64,000 nucleotides of DNA, from contig CP136067.1 in the NCBI GenBank assembly GCA_032622095.1, positions 56,397,899-56,461,898 on the forward strand, in the 5' to 3' direction. The notes under the pieces were generated by a model. That model saw only the letters and a list, made by a program, of their open reading frames with translations, had not been told where the DNA came from and made no database searches. Shown piece after piece: positions 47,330-59,508 of this stretch. Position 1 is the first letter of the stretch, and every line of letters begins with the position of its first letter. The stretch is from Siphonodentalium dalli. Taxonomy: Eukaryota > Mollusca > Scaphopoda > Gadilida > Siphonodentaliidae. Made by a program: the position numbers and the translations under genes.

Positions 47330-47537
47330 GCGTCCATCCTGGCCGCCATTTTTCAGATCAGACCATAAGTCAGTTTTATGAAAATTATCGCGGGAAAATA
47401 TAGTAAAATGTATACAAATGTATATATTTTCGTGAAGCTAAGACATAATGACACTTTTTGGGCGCAAAATTGAAACTCACCCTCCAATATGGCCGCCAAA
47501 ATGGCCGCCGGAAGTTGTATATTAACTGATCATTGGA
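47330..47537. repeat. ATGGCCGCC-rich flank of the inverted satellite
   Basis: It contains GATGGCG, TGGCCGCCATTTTT and ATGGCCGCCAAAATGGCCGCC. A 'gtatattaactgatcattgg' block (47516-47535) recurs inverted near 50427-50449, beyond the satellite. This suggests both satellite edges belong to one larger element. Confidence 0.45.
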
Positions 47538-48160
47538 GTGGCGTGTATGCATACAGTATACAGTTAATTGTTGAATTGTCATGTGTGAGGTGTATATGCA
47601 AGTACGGAAGGTATAAGTGGTCGTGTGTGTGGGTATTCGTATATCTGAAAGGGCTCACCATTGGTGAGGTGTATATGTATACCTGGATTGACCCTATGGT
47701 CATGGGTATGGCGAATACGTATACATGTAGTGGCTGTATGGTCCATAGTGAGATAAATATGTATGCACTGAGTGAATGTATGATCGTGAATGTGGTGCAT
47801 ATGTATACATAGAGTGACTATGTGGTCATGTGCCAGGTGTAGGGGTACACATGGTGTTCATGCATGGTGAATCGTGGCTGTATCGTCTTTTGTGGTATGT
47901 ATGGGTATAACCAAGTATGGCTGTATGGTCAGGTGTACGTGTATAAAGTGGGTGACTATATTGTCATTTGTGTGGTGTTTATGTACATACGGAGTGACTG
48001 AGGTCATGGGTGGGTTATACATGTGTACCTTGGGTGGCTATCGCTTTCCACAATAACTCAAGGATATGTTAATCAATAGAGAGGTAATGTCAGAGAGTTC
48101 TCCATCTTGATGGTGTTTATGTACATGGGGGAAACGTTAAACGTGGAATGCGTTAGCCAC
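47538..48160 (+). repeat. Degenerate satellite, forward half
   Basis: Loose units of about 45-50 bp built on GTGTATATGTATACCTGG, GTGACTATATGGTCAT and TGGTG. Units are strongly diverged. Open frames here (for example 47489-47812) are repeat artefacts. Confidence 0.75.
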
Positions 48161-49510
48161 CCATTATCACACAGTCATTCCATATATACATAAACACCAC
48201 AGACATAACAATATAGTGACCCAATGTTTATACGTACACCTGACCCATTACCACGGATGACCATACATCCATGAGTCACAATGGAGGCCCACCGGGTATA
48301 CTCCTAAACATGATCCATAACCATATAGTCACTCCGTGTATACCCATGCATTCACCTCACGATTGGCCATACGGTAATCCCCTGTATACCTATTCTCCAC
48401 ACAGATGGTCAAATAGACATTCAGTATATACATCAACACCACAAAAATGACCATTGAGTCACTCCAGGTATACATATGCACCTCACCAATGGCTATATAG
48501 CCACTCGCTTCATACACATATATACCCTCACCCATGCCACCTGGTATACTCCTTCACCTGACATATGTCCATATAGTCACCCCGTGTGTACCTATTCAAA
48601 ACATTCATACATGATCATGGTCAATCCTTGTATACATATTCACCTCACAATTGGCCATGTCACTCCATGTATCCCTATGTGTCGCACCATAGCCGAATAG
48701 CGACACAAGATATACTAATACACCCCAGCTATGTCAGAAAAGTCACTCCATGTATGCATATGCACCTCACCCATGGCCATATAGCCACTCGCTATATACA
48801 CATACCCATCGCCCATGACCATATAGCAACACGTGTGTATGCCCGTATAACCTACACATGACCATACCGCCACGAGTCACCAAGCAGGAACACCAGGTAT
48901 ACTCATACACCTGACACATGACAATTTAGTCACTCCCTGTATAGATACTCATTACATTTATGACCATACAGTCACTCCTTCTATACCTACATGTACCCAT
49001 ATCACCATTGACCATACAGTCACTACGTGTATACCTATTCGACACACATAGTCATATAACCACTCGATATATACATATGCAGCCCACCCTAGACCATAGA
49101 GTCACTCCAGGTATACATATACACCCCACCAACGGCCATTCAGCCCTTCCAGATATACAAAAAACCTGCACACACGACCACCCATACCTTCCACACTTGC
49201 ATATACACCTCACGCATGACAATTCAGCAACTCACTGTATAATCATACACGCAATCCATGATCATACAGCTAATCCCTATACACCCACAATGATAATACA
49301 TCCACGAGATATATAAATATATACAACAAGGACAATCCCTATATACCCACACGCTCGATAATGTCCACCCAGCTTACTCCAGGTATGCATATACACTTCA
49401 ATCATGACCGTACAGTCACTCATTGTATACCTATTCACATCATTCATGACATACGATAACTCCCTGTATACATATTCACATCAACTATGATCATAGAGTA
49501 ACTCCCTGAC
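48161..49510 (-). repeat. Same satellite, reverse half
   Basis: From about 48160 the array switches to the complementary reading: CATGACCATACAGTCACTCC, GGTATACATATACACCTCAC. About 25-30 diverged units follow at irregular 43-52-bp spacing. A run of His-, Thr- and Ile-rich frames (for example 48960-49316) comes from the repeat. Confidence 0.75.
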
Positions 49511-50480
49511 TACCATCTTGGCATCCACCCTGCATCCAGTTGATATTTTTTGTTACCATAATGGACCAGAATAGCCACAGATTATCGTTCATCTCGGTTC
49601 CGTCTCAACGTTCTGCCCATTTCCATTCAATAATATGGCCAGAATCACAAAAGAGGTTCTCGGCAAAATTCCATACTTTAAAATGAATTTGTCATGCCCC
49701 ATACGGAACTGGGACAACCAGAATAGAACATATGGTTGTCAGTTAATAAACTAACACGTATAATAACCAAGTGAGTCACAATTTACTACCTTTCGGATAA
49801 CACAGAGAATAAATGTTCAGGATATATGTAAAAAAAACTTTTTACAAATTTGGTTACCATTTTGGAAGCCATCTTGAGTAATTTGGTGTATATATACCGT
49901 AGTGTGATACATTTAAGATAGACCAAAACATTAAACACCTTTGAATCCAGAGACAGTTACATTTTACCAATGATAGTTGCATTTTACTTGAACAAATGGT
50001 CTATACCTGAAAAGTTAATTTTTGCCGATATTTATGTCCAGTTTTTGAGAGAAAAGTCCAATATGTTTGGTGATGTCAGTGGTAACAATAGTAACAATTA
50101 ACCATGGTGCATCAGATATGTTAGTATTCAATGTATAGGAGGCAGAATAGCCAATTTTATACATCAACCACAACTTGTAAGCGATTGCAGTACACGCTGG
50201 GGCAATATTTACCATTTTCCATATTTTGGTGGCCATTTTGGCAGCCATTTTGAGCCAAAGTAAGAATTTTTGTTCCAATGAGTTGGAATATTCATAGGGA
50301 ATGATATGCCTCACTTACATTACAAAGTTCTGTTCATTTCTTGTTGAAATATGACTAAAATCCCAATTTTTATTTTTTGTGAAATTTTATACCGTGTTCC
50401 AATAATTACATATTTAATTGCTCCAATGATCAGTTAATATACAAAACACAATATAAAGTCATATTACTCAAGCAGTTCCA
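49511..50480 (+). repeat. GCCATTTTGG-rich flank of the inverted satellite
   Basis: It has TTACCATTTTGGAAGCCATCTTGA (about 49852-49875) and GGTGGCCATTTTGGCAGCC (about 50229-50247), related to the ATGGCCGCC words at 47330-47537 on the opposite strand. The 'ccaatgatcagttaatatac' block (50430-50449) is the inverse of one at 47516-47535. No coding potential. Confidence 0.45.
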
Positions 50481-51158
50481 AACAGCATGAACTGGTCTAG
50501 AAGATATTTGTGAAAAAACGTCATATTTTCAACTTAATCCTGATTCACAGAACTTTCAACCGGGTGTGATTTTATTAAGTACGTTCATTTATTAAATAAC
50601 ATACTTGTCCATATATGTATAGCAGATGATGAGATAGTTATGACAGAAAGGTCACGAGGGGTGATTCAAATAACAAAGTATTCCCATGTTCATGAGATTA
50701 TATGTATAACGAGTGTGATATCAGGATATATGTCTCGATATTGACTTACTGTATTTTCGCGGCAATAACAACAGTATGTGACTTTAAGTTGATTTTATGG
50801 GTGAAATATGGGCCACAGTCAGCGACGGGCACCCTCATTGGATTCAGCATACTTGAATTATGCTAGAAAAGTTAGTTTCATGCTTTTCCCCAAAAATGCC
50901 TCTAGGTTTCTAGTATTCCACAAATGTAGCTTTTCCGACCAGACTATGATTACTATCTCCGATAAGGTCTGTATATCTATCGTCTATATAACATTTATGA
51001 TTGAATTGAACTAAAATAAACAATTACAATTTTATTATAATAACTGTTTACCTAATTTGCATATAACACTTGCTGTTATTATGTCCCAACTTCGAGGACG
51101 TCGGAAGTGTGATAAACAATCATTTATTTGAATTTTATGTGAATAACGGAATTCAACA
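50481..51158. other. Possible LINE leader; otherwise featureless
   Basis: The last 100 bases before 51159 lead into LINE ORF1 and may be its 5' untranslated region, but the 5' edge of the element could not be set. A 68-codon frame at 50808-51014 is not recognised. Confidence 0.35.
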
Positions 51159-51500
51159 ATGGATACCCACAACCACACTGCCAGTGACTATACACTCACG
51201 GAGCTGACTAATGCTACAGGTGTATCGACAAACGATTATGCTAGCCGTCAATTGAGTATGGCCAAATTGAATACCGTGAGCGCTGATATGAAGGAATTGC
51301 ATGACCATACAGTTAATTACTTCTCCAATCCACCGAGAGAACAGTGGTCCGCATGTGAACAATTGTTATCAGTCACTATGCTTCACACTAACAGTGTTAC
51401 AAAAGACCCGTTCATTGGTGCTATTCTCGACGCAGTAAAACATGACGAAGAACCCCTTAAGACAATTCGTGAATACCGTTTTCTCCATGATAAGCGCTGA
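51159..51500 (+). pseudogene. LINE ORF1, N-terminal part
   Basis: The ATG at 51159 opens a 113-codon frame, hydrophilic and free of Cys clusters, ending just before the coiled-coil part, which lies in another frame. ORF1 proteins of LINEs bind RNA and form the ribonucleoprotein. Assignment rests on position ahead of the coiled coil and endonuclease; the sequence itself is not recognised. Confidence 0.5.
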
Positions 51501-51535
51501 GTTTGGACACATATCCGTTCGACTAATCACTGGAT

Positions 51536-52883
51536 ATGAAAACTAGAATTACAAACAGAAACAGCTCACCTATTAAGGATAGGCTAGCTTCTGACATATA
51601 CAATTTAATTATTTTCAATGTTGATGGTAATGCTGAATGTATATCGGAACTCATAAGTAAAAGTGTTCTAAGGAAATCTGTATCGCAAACATGTATTCCA
51701 GGATTGTTGGAAAATCAGACACATCAAACTAACTCACATATTTCCATAAATGTTCCGCTAGCCATAATTCAAATTCAAAAGGATATTTCTGCAATAAAAA
51801 CTGAATATATGACAACAATGGACTCAATAAACGAACAGTTACCCAAAATCAATGGTTTCATTGCAAACATAGAGGCAAGAATTACAAAGTTGGAGTCCCT
51901 TAATCCAGAGGAAATAACCAAACCAGTAAATGAAAAGATTGCTATTCTCGAGGAAAGACTTAATGACTTAACATATGTTACTGAATTTAACAGTCAACGA
52001 GTGAAAAGTGACAAACCTGATTCAATAGCGAAGATCAAGACAAACATAAAGACTGTTGAAACGGACATGTCTACATTACTAGATAGAACAGAGGAATACA
52101 TTGAAGGAACAAAACGCCATGAAAATCAAATATCAACCCTTAAAGACGTTATTACGAAACAAAATTCCAAACAAGGATAGAACGCAAATAACGACACACT
52201 CATCAATAGTGAAATGAAACGTAATAATGTAATGGTGCAACAGGAACTCAGACATTTTACTACTGAAACTACGAATAAACTCCAGAACTTGATTGATTGA
52301 TTGATTGATTGGGGTTTATTGTCGCTTTAGCCACTAAGGCCATATCACGACAATGCCAGTTTTAGTGGTGGGGGAAATCCGCACACTTGCGACTAATCTA
52401 ACAGTGATTTCAATGGCTGATAAACTCGTCAACCATGTGCGGCAAACCACCGGCCATCGGCGAGTAACTGGTAACTCCAGCAGATAACGATTTCGAATTA
52501 CAAAGTCCACGATGGAAACATGTAGATTTGAACCCTAATCGCCAGCGCTGGAGGGCGAAACGGCTTGGAGTTGTACCCCTAACCGATTGAGCCACCGAGG
52601 CCCCCAGAACTTAATTGAAAATGTATCGTTCTGGTTGACTAAATCAATAAACACACAGACAAAAATTCTTGCCGGTATACAAAAAATGTGCGCATCAAAT
52701 AATTCTCACTGGGATTTTGACAGAAAGCCACAATTTGAAGAGAAAGATGACTCTCGTGTAAGCGATCGACACTCAAATGACCGACGTTCAAATGATCGTG
52801 AAGATAATGATATGCGCTATGATCAGCGTGACAAATCTCTCAACGTGAATAATATTTCTGTTGTTGTTGCACACGAGGAATGA
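51536..52883 (+). pseudogene. LINE ORF1, coiled-coil part, split by SINE
   Basis: From 51536 the frame encodes a hydrophobic start, then a long heptad-like coiled coil (about residues 85-210: INEQLPKINGFIANIEARI, VNEKIAILEERLNDL). A TAG at 52178-52180 interrupts it, and the same frame continues to the SINE insertion at 52291. Beyond the SINE it resumes with LIENVSFWLTKSIN and a charged tract rich in Arg, Asp and Ser (SDRHSNDRRSNDRED) to a stop at about 52883. ORF1 trimerises through such coiled coils in other LINEs. Confidence 0.65.
52291..52603 (-). mobile_element. tRNA-derived SINE inserted in LINE ORF1
   Basis: On the minus strand it starts at 52603 with a tRNA-like head: A box TGGCTCAATCGG (52594-52583) and B box GGTTCAAATCTAC (52534-52522), 48 bases apart, which implies a long variable arm. 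A body of about 220 bp follows and ends in GGCTAAAGCGACAATAAACC and an (AATC)n tail. CCAGAACTT is duplicated on both sides (52282-52290 and 52604-52612). It is transcribed by RNA polymerase III and mobilised by a partner LINE in other systems. It is younger than the LINE it interrupts. Confidence 0.88.
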
Positions 52884-52978
52884 AGATGAAGATGAATATG
52901 AATATGATAACGATGAACGTAGGTAGGCATGACTTTGGAAAAGTTCGTGTTTTGAAGAATAGACTCTCAGAACCCGTA

Positions 52979-53207
52979 AAAAAAAGACATTGGAGATTAT
53001 CTTTACAAAAAGGACATTAAGTTCACGAAAATTATCATGTTGACACAAAATTCTGCTCGAATCAATGTTGACGAATCAGAAGTCGATAAAGTTACCAGTA
53101 GAGCCTTCTGGGCAAATCGAATTTATTGCCGAAAATGGGTCGTTCTGGCTGAACATCTGGCTAATCTTGACGCTACGCGCCACTACCAATCAGAGACACG
53201 TGTATAA
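52979..53207 (+). pseudogene. LINE ORF1, C-terminal part
   Basis: After a frame change in an A-run (52978-52986), a 75-codon frame reads through ...KVTSRAFWANRIYCRKWV... to TAA at 53205-53207. The Arg/Lys/Trp-rich end fits an RNA-binding C terminus. It lies 210 bp before ORF2. Assigned by position and composition. Confidence 0.5.
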
Positions 53208-53416
53208 CACTTATATGTACACTTATATATGCATTTGTAAAACCAAGTGATATTTTCAGATATGGTGTCACATAATTCAACTATCTTCTTACTGTTAATT
53301 ATAGTGACAGTGAGTCGCAACATATTTATTCTTGATCATGTATATACAAATCACAAATCTTACTTTGAACATGATCTATATATACATGTACCAAATTATA
53401 TATCCGCTACGTCGTG

Positions 53417-54220
53417 ATGCCTAATAACTGTAGTCTGATATCACGGTCATTTTTAACACGGAACGCGACTGGTATAGTGTCGTCTGCAACATATCTCACT
53501 AAACTCTTGAACAATACCCATATAGATGTTGTTGGTGTAAGTGAATACTGGCTGAGTACGCATAATACCCCATTCGTTGAGTAAATCAGTGATTATTATG
53601 ATTATCATATAATATGCATGATACCTCGCAGCGTCTACCGTCTCAACGGGGCCATATACCAGGGGAGTGTTCCTCACGTGGCGGAAGAAACATTCAAGGT
53701 GCATAACTCCATTGCAAGTGGACGATGACAGGATAATTGGAATCCAAATGCAAATAAGTCGCACCCAATATAGGTATACCTATACATTATACAAGTGTAT
53801 CTGTCATCGATTAATTATTCTGATGAATTTTATAGTGAATACCTAGTAAATGTTAAAAATGTCGAAGATACCTTCAGAGCACTATGTAGAGTGGTTGTTA
53901 TGGGTGATATGAATGGGAACCTCGATAAGTCCAATTCGGGGAATATTGAGTTTCAGAAATTTGTTGATAATTGCAATTATATTCTCTGTTAACAACACAA
54001 TGTTTACCGGTTCAATGCGAGCAACATGTGTACCATATAACTGTGATCGTGATGCCGGCACAATTATTGATCATGTTTTAATTCCAAGTGAAGATACAAG
54101 TTTGGTATCCAATGTTGAAGTAATCGACGACGATTCTCTAAATGTATAGAATCATCGACCGATTGCTTTCTCATTGCAGATACCTTCCGCGCATGAAATA
54201 AGTTCCGCAAATCTCACTTC
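53417..54220 (+). pseudogene. LINE ORF2 endonuclease domain (APE/EEP)
   Basis: ORF2 appears to start at ATG 53417. Early residues NNTHIDVVGVSEYWLS hold the E of the QEH/SEYW motif. Stops at 53582, about 53727 and about 53771 follow in the same frame, which resumes through VVVMGDMNGNLD (the GDxN motif, about 53896). After a frameshift near 53990, GTIIDHVL and NHRPIAF (motifs around the catalytic D and H, about 54058-54165) follow in another frame. This enzyme nicks target DNA to prime reverse transcription. All core motifs can be placed despite the breaks. Confidence 0.75.
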
Positions 54221-54429
54221 ACTTAACTCTAAAATAAACTGAACCAAAATTAAATTTGACCCGTCTACTTTAAAATCGTATCACTATTATCTTGATATAA
54301 CTTTGTCATCGTGCATGGATGACATAAAAAAATGAAGATGATCTGAACAAAACATACAATAGTATCGTCGAGGCAATAAATTGCGCTTCAAACAAGTGCC
54401 TGCCACGGAAAAAAATCCAATAGGATCTC

Positions 54430-55844
54430 AAACCTTTTTGGGACGATCATCTGAATGATCTACACAAAGAAATGAAACGTCTCCGTTCTTTGTGGTTAGC
54501 CGGTGGTCGCCCCAGGCAAGGTTCGGGGAATCTAAGTTACACAAATTACAAAGAAGCTAAAGCAAAATTCTGAAGAATATACCGACAAATGTCGTGTAAA
54601 TACACGCAGCAAATTGACAATGAAATAGACGAGAAAGCAGAAGTTGATCAAGATTCGTTTTTCAGATTATTTAATCGAAGGCGTTCTGAACGTAAAGGTT
54701 CCAGTAATAACATGTTCAATTACAATGGCACATTGCTAAGAGATCCTGAAGAAATAGTGAATGCATGGGGGACTATTTTGAACGGTTGTATACGCCATTG
54801 GTATCGGATGACTTTGATGAACAGCACTTCACAATGGTTAATGATTTTGTACAACGTAACATATCTGAGAAGTCACCATCATCTATTGGTAAAATACTGC
54901 TATTTCCAGTTAAATCTGAAGAGTTGTTATTAAGTTACAAGTCACTTAGTTCCAACAAAGCTTCCGATTGGGACAATATATCGTATGAACATATAATTTA
55001 TGGTACGGAATTATTAAACCAAATAATTGCAAAATGCATTACTGCAATGTTCAATTTTAGCTCCGTCCCTATAAGTGCAAAGAAGGGCGTTATCGTAACT
55101 CTTTACAAAGGCGGTTCTAAATCTAGAAGCGATTTTAATAGTTATAGAGCTATAACACTCATGCCAGTATTATACAAAATAACAGAGCGCATACTTCAGA
55201 GACGAATTGAGCAATACTCACCGACATTATTCACGGTTGATCCATTACAACATGGTTTTCAGAAGAAATTGAGCTCCAACATGGTATCATACATAACAAG
55301 AGAATGCATTGATTATACAAGAGAAAAGGGGCACAAATTATATGCTTGTTTCTCGACGTCATGAAGGCCTTCGACATGGTGTGGGTCAACGGGTTGCTAC
55401 ATAAACTTCACAATCATGGCATTCAAGGCCACACATTTTACTTCATACACGATCTTATATCGGGAGTAAAATGTTCAGTTAAATATAATGGTTTGACATC
55501 CCGTTGGTTCACAGTATGTCAGGGGACAAGACAGGGAGGTATTCTTTCACCTGTATTTTATATGATCTATGTAAATGATGTTATCTTAGAATTAAGAAAA
55601 TCACAATGTGGTCTATACATGCATGATGTAAACCCAAGCGGATGACATGTTACTCCCATTGTTAACAATGAATGGATTACTACAACTATGTGAAATATGT
55701 TATTCATATAGCAAACAGTGGTGGTACTTATATAATCCTTCAAAATGCTGTATGGTTGTATTTAATGAATCCAAACATACTGGTAACAGGTACATGAGCA
55801 ATAGGACGCTATGTATGGGATCTACAACTATCCGCAAAAGATAG
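54430..55844 (+). pseudogene. LINE ORF2 reverse transcriptase domain
   Basis: The linker KPFWDDHLNDLHKEMKRLR (about 54430) leads to the palm. Blocks seen in order: LLLSYKSLSSNKASDWDNIS, then GVIVTLYKGG and YRAITLMPVLYK, then FLDVMKAFDMVW (first catalytic D, about 55355), GTRQGGILSPVFYMIYVNDV (about 55528) and a short ADDM near 55640, where the YxDD box lies across a frameshift. Frame changes occur near 54765 (a G-run), 55350 and 55640. It copies the LINE RNA at the nicked target. The order and spacing are typical; function is lost. Confidence 0.85.
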
Positions 55845-56919
55845 AAGTCACTCATCTGGGAATTCCACTGAACAAATACGATTTATATAATACTATTGTA
55901 AAACATGTTTGTGATAAGATAAGAGGTACATATTTAATGTTATCAAATGCATGATTATATGCAGGTGGAATTACCCTGATGAGCTGTAAAACTATATATG
56001 AGTCCATAGTTTTGCCAAGAGCCCTTTATGGTACAGAAATATTATGGAACCTTAATATGAAAAATACTGAAATGCTCGAGAAATGTCACCGATTCTGCTT
56101 GAAACAAATCCAGGGTTTACCTGTACGTGCCAGGACTGACGTAGTACTGGGTCACCTTGGAATATATCCACTATTATATTACACAGATAAACGAAAACTT
56201 TCATTCTTGAGATCAATGTGCAATCTTGACAGGATAAAGACTGCCAAAGAAGTGTTTATCCTGAGAATCCACCAACATGGATTTGAGGGCCAATACTCTC
56301 AGTTATGACATCATTTACGACGGATATAATTTCCACTCTGGATAAGTATGGCCTGAATGCATATCTTAATGTGTATATGGATGAAACGTGTTTTCCATAC
56401 AAACTAGAGTGGAAGTCTATTATTAGAAATAATATGTCTGAGGTTGAGAACTCAGGTTGGATGACCCGGATTAACTCTGAAAGAACACTGAGTAGATTCC
56501 AAAATATCCAACCTGAGTTCTACACTTCACGACTTTGAAAAACTTGTAGAAGATATCCAACCGATAAACATTACTTCATCAGAGTTGGTAAAATCATTAA
56601 TTTTTCATGTATGCAGTATGAGCAGAGGGTATGTGGAAAGTGCTCTCGGGTGTATAATGACTATGTGAAACATATTTTAATTGAATGCCCGGATGTAAGC
56701 AATATAAGAAATTAATTTGAGTTCTCTCTCCTTACCAACTTTGATATAAATCTCTACATTTATTATGATTCTCTATCGGACGACGAAAAACTTATATTTT
56801 TCTTGACTGGTGGTCTGAATGAATTGAACTCATTTATTGATGATTTGAATATATTTATATACTTTATAGTGAAAAATACGTGTAAAATATGGGAAGCATA
56901 CCACCATGTGAAAACGTAA
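55845..56919 (+). pseudogene. LINE ORF2 thumb and C-terminal zinc knuckle
   Basis: The frame at 55979 reads ESIVLPRALYGTEILW, then LEKCHRFCLKQIQGLP and VLGHLGIYPLL, the usual region after the thumb. After further frame changes the end carries VCGKCSRVYNDYVKHILIEC (about 56631-56690), a Cys-Cys-His-Cys knuckle common at the C terminus of I/Jockey/R1-type ORF2 proteins. The last frame ends at TAA 56917-56919. Confidence 0.75.
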
Positions 56920-57951
56920 TATGCTAATTATTAGTAGCATTACTATTATGCAAAACATAACCTGGTCATTATTTTCAGAAGTCTTGAATGTCATATGTGA
57001 GTAACATGTACATGGGCTACGCGTGCTTATACTAGATTCCACATTAACCTGAAGCAGTCCTGATTATCAATTCCTGTCTGACATTAATATAATACATAGG
57101 TGATCCAAAAGCTTCCGATTCTAGGTAAATTATTAATCACTCTCCCTGTGATTCGAGTCATTTAAAATTTAAACTTTAGTATAGTGCTCACGCATATCAA
57201 ATGTACATAATAATACCCATTATATGTTATGTATATATATATGTTGATTTGGTTACTTTGTACTTCTATGTATAATATCCACCTTTTTTGTCATGTTTAT
57301 ATATGTTCTCAATATACTGTCCCATGGAGGAGGAATAAAAGGATATAATAACAATGATATCAATGTTATTCTTTGAGTTCTTATGCAACTGACAATTGCC
57401 CGAATTTAGCCGTCAAATATCGGACAAGAATCAATCGTGCATAACTCGTAGCAACCGTCGCTCTCATAAGAGATAAAACAATCGAAGAAATATTCTTTGA
57501 TTCAAAAAGTTATCATTCTGAACGTAGCGGTAAGAAATGAGATGACAATTGGAGACACAAATAATTTAACCCTTTATTTACTAAATGGATTATCCCGGCC
57601 ATATGTAAATGTATATATTGGATTGTATCTATTATTCATTTTGGAGGGGACGTCCAGGGAAATGAGCTGGCGACAGACAGGCAAAACGATAATACAATTG
57701 CAGAAGGATTCCTATTCACGTGCGGGCAATGTTCTGATAAAACATTCAACAAACGGCCATATTTGTTGAACTTGTTATCAGAACTCTTCCCGCCAATGAA
57801 TGATAATCTTGCTGCACTGTCTTGTGATATCCGTCGTCAGCTTAAGTCCTGTTCATTTCCCGAGGGAACTACTCGCCAATGTGTATTTAATAAAGGAATG
57901 ATTATGAAAGCAAAATAATAATTTCTTTGCAGGCAATTTAAACGGTTGCTG
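56920..57951. other. Probable LINE 3' region and unique flank
   Basis: The first 400 bases are AT-rich with no frames and may be LINE 3' untranslated sequence. A 90-codon frame at 57497-57769 is not recognised. Confidence 0.35.
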
Positions 57952-57953
57952 TA

Positions 57954-58159
57954 CACTAAATCCGGCCATTTATGGGACCATCTCCTTTTTATGACTCGAG
58001 TCATAAACTCATTTTCTTTATAATTACCATGTTATTTGCATCGTTCATAGAGCACATGAGTGTATTTTTGCACTAATCCATGGTTCAAATCCATTCGTTT
58101 GTTGCATATATTGTATTGAGTATACAAGGAGATGGTCCCACAAATGGCCGGATTTAGTG
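57954..58159. mobile_element. TA-flanked MITE with CACTAAATCCGGCC ends
   Basis: TA at 57952-57953 and 58160-58161 brackets an element whose ends are inverted copies: CACTAAATCCGGCCATTT, then TGGGACCATCTCCTT, about 37 bp with one mismatch. The 206-bp length and TA target indicate a Tc1/mariner-type MITE. The B-box-like GGTTCAAATCC near 58083 is isolated. Confidence 0.8.
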
Positions 58160-58161
58160 TA

Positions 58162-58260
58162 GAGTCCCCCTTCAAATTAGTCGTTGAGTTAGTCGCTAAA
58201 GATAGGGAAAATAAATGACTGATCATAACTGAAATGTTGAAAATATTAATGATATAATGA
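58162..58260 (+). repeat. Duplicated block, copy 1
   Basis: AGAGTCC, TCGTTGAGTTAGTCG/TAAAGATAGGG and AATAAATGACTG..ATAACTGAAATGTTGA match 59413-59508 with modest divergence. The MITE at 57954-58159 lies at its left edge, so it inserted beside or inside an older copy. Confidence 0.55.
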
Positions 58261-59412
58261 AGTCTTTGGGCTTACAACATGTCCAATGTTATAGAAGCTA
58301 AGTTCACATGTGCGAATCAGACAGGTGCAAATGGCTATGTGTACATCCTTTCTGAAGACGGAACCTTAAATTATGAATCAAACCCAATCATAGACCGCAG
58401 TGTAATAAAATGTATAAAATGTGTGCTCAACAATAAACAAATTTTGTTATTCAAACTTTCGCATGGTACAAAAGTGCATTAAACCAGTAACGAAATGACA
58501 GATGCGATTATAGTATAAACTCTTAAAAGTTAGACGAGTTCTCGAGTAAAATTGATCAAAGGGTCGTATAATGTCTCTCAAAGATGCGTAAATAAATTAT
58601 CATGACAGATACAAAAGTAACTTGATTGTATGAGCGATGTCGTATAACATCGAGGCTGATTTGTATATATATTTCAAACAAAGTTTAAGCAGTCCTAGTG
58701 TTAAATCATTCGTAAGTGTACCATCAAGGCCAATGACTGACCCAAAATACAACATCAAGAGTGAATGGTACAGTTGATTCAGGGACGTAGCTAGAATATC
58801 GCCGTCGGTGTGTCCAACTTATTATTTCGAATTGCATCCCCAACCTAGACAAAATATGAAGTACGGGTCATTCCATTTGCACCCACAATTTTCAAACTGC
58901 TACCTCAGCAGTTCCTACAACAGGAAATGTTCAACCTAACACAACACCGCCCATTGGTTGGTAATTTTGACTAATGGCCATCTAAGTCCAAAAAGTTGAC
59001 TGCATGTAGGAACATATATGACTGTTGATACAAAACAACAACTATTACACTAAATACTGGTCCGAGACACACAATATCAGGAAAATATCAACCTATATTT
59101 GGTCTAAAATTTCCAATCGATTTGTGTCAGACATGCAATTTGCAACTGTTGGACATTTTGACAAAAGTTAGATCGACGCTCTTTATGTTCAACATATCAG
59201 GAATATCCTTACCATGAACGCTCTTTATTGTTTCGTGCCGAAGAAACAATCGCGCACTGTTTTCAAATTGTTTTACTCAGAATCTTTTGCTATACAAATA
59301 TTGATATCGACTCGTTCGATTAACGTAAGTGGACAGTAATGCGACAAAAGTGAGAATTTGTCTTGAGGATTTGTTCTAAAGGTCAAGTTTCAGCCTTGGC
59401 ATCCTTTTACAT
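58261..59412. other. No gene supported; weak repeat traces
   Basis: A 67-codon frame at 58279-58482 has no recognised domain. 'cagggacgtagctagaat' near 58780 and the 'aaatttccaa..ttgcaactgttggacattttg' block near 59106-59160 resemble diverged dispersed repeats. Confidence 0.4.
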
Positions 59413-59508
59413 GTAGAGTCCACGTCGAAGTTTTGTCGTTAAAGATAGGGGAAATAAATAACTGGTTATGACTGAAATGTTGAATGAAATGTTGAATATA
59501 TATCCGTA
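59413..59508 (+). repeat. Duplicated block, copy 2
   Basis: Matches 58162-58260 (AGAGTCC, GTCGTTAAAGATAGGG, ATGACTGAAATGTTGAA). Confidence 0.55.

Larger units (their letters stand above)
51159..56919 (+). mobile_element. Degraded two-ORF LINE, APE-type
   Basis: A LINE in plus orientation with ORF1 (51159-53207) and ORF2 (53417-56919). Domain order is ORF1 with coiled coil, then endonuclease, reverse transcriptase and C-terminal CCHC knuckle. This fits the I/Jockey/CR1 assemblage; no RNase H was seen. Many stops and frameshifts, plus a SINE in ORF1, show that it is dead. The 3' untranslated region probably runs past 56919, perhaps to the A-rich ATAAAAGG area near 57335, but no poly(A) or target duplication could be fixed. 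Confidence 0.85.

Noticed and set aside
48476-49316. His/Thr-rich frames resembling a repetitive secreted protein
   Set aside because: They follow the period of the satellite and shift frame with it; no start context or signal peptide.
54589-55364. Host gene with introns in the 54-56.5 kb region
   Set aside because: All motifs belong to a LINE ORF2, and the frame changes coincide with indels rather than splice sites.
58070-58105. GGTTCAAATCC B-box-like word
   Set aside because: Lies inside a TA-flanked MITE without an A box; chance match.
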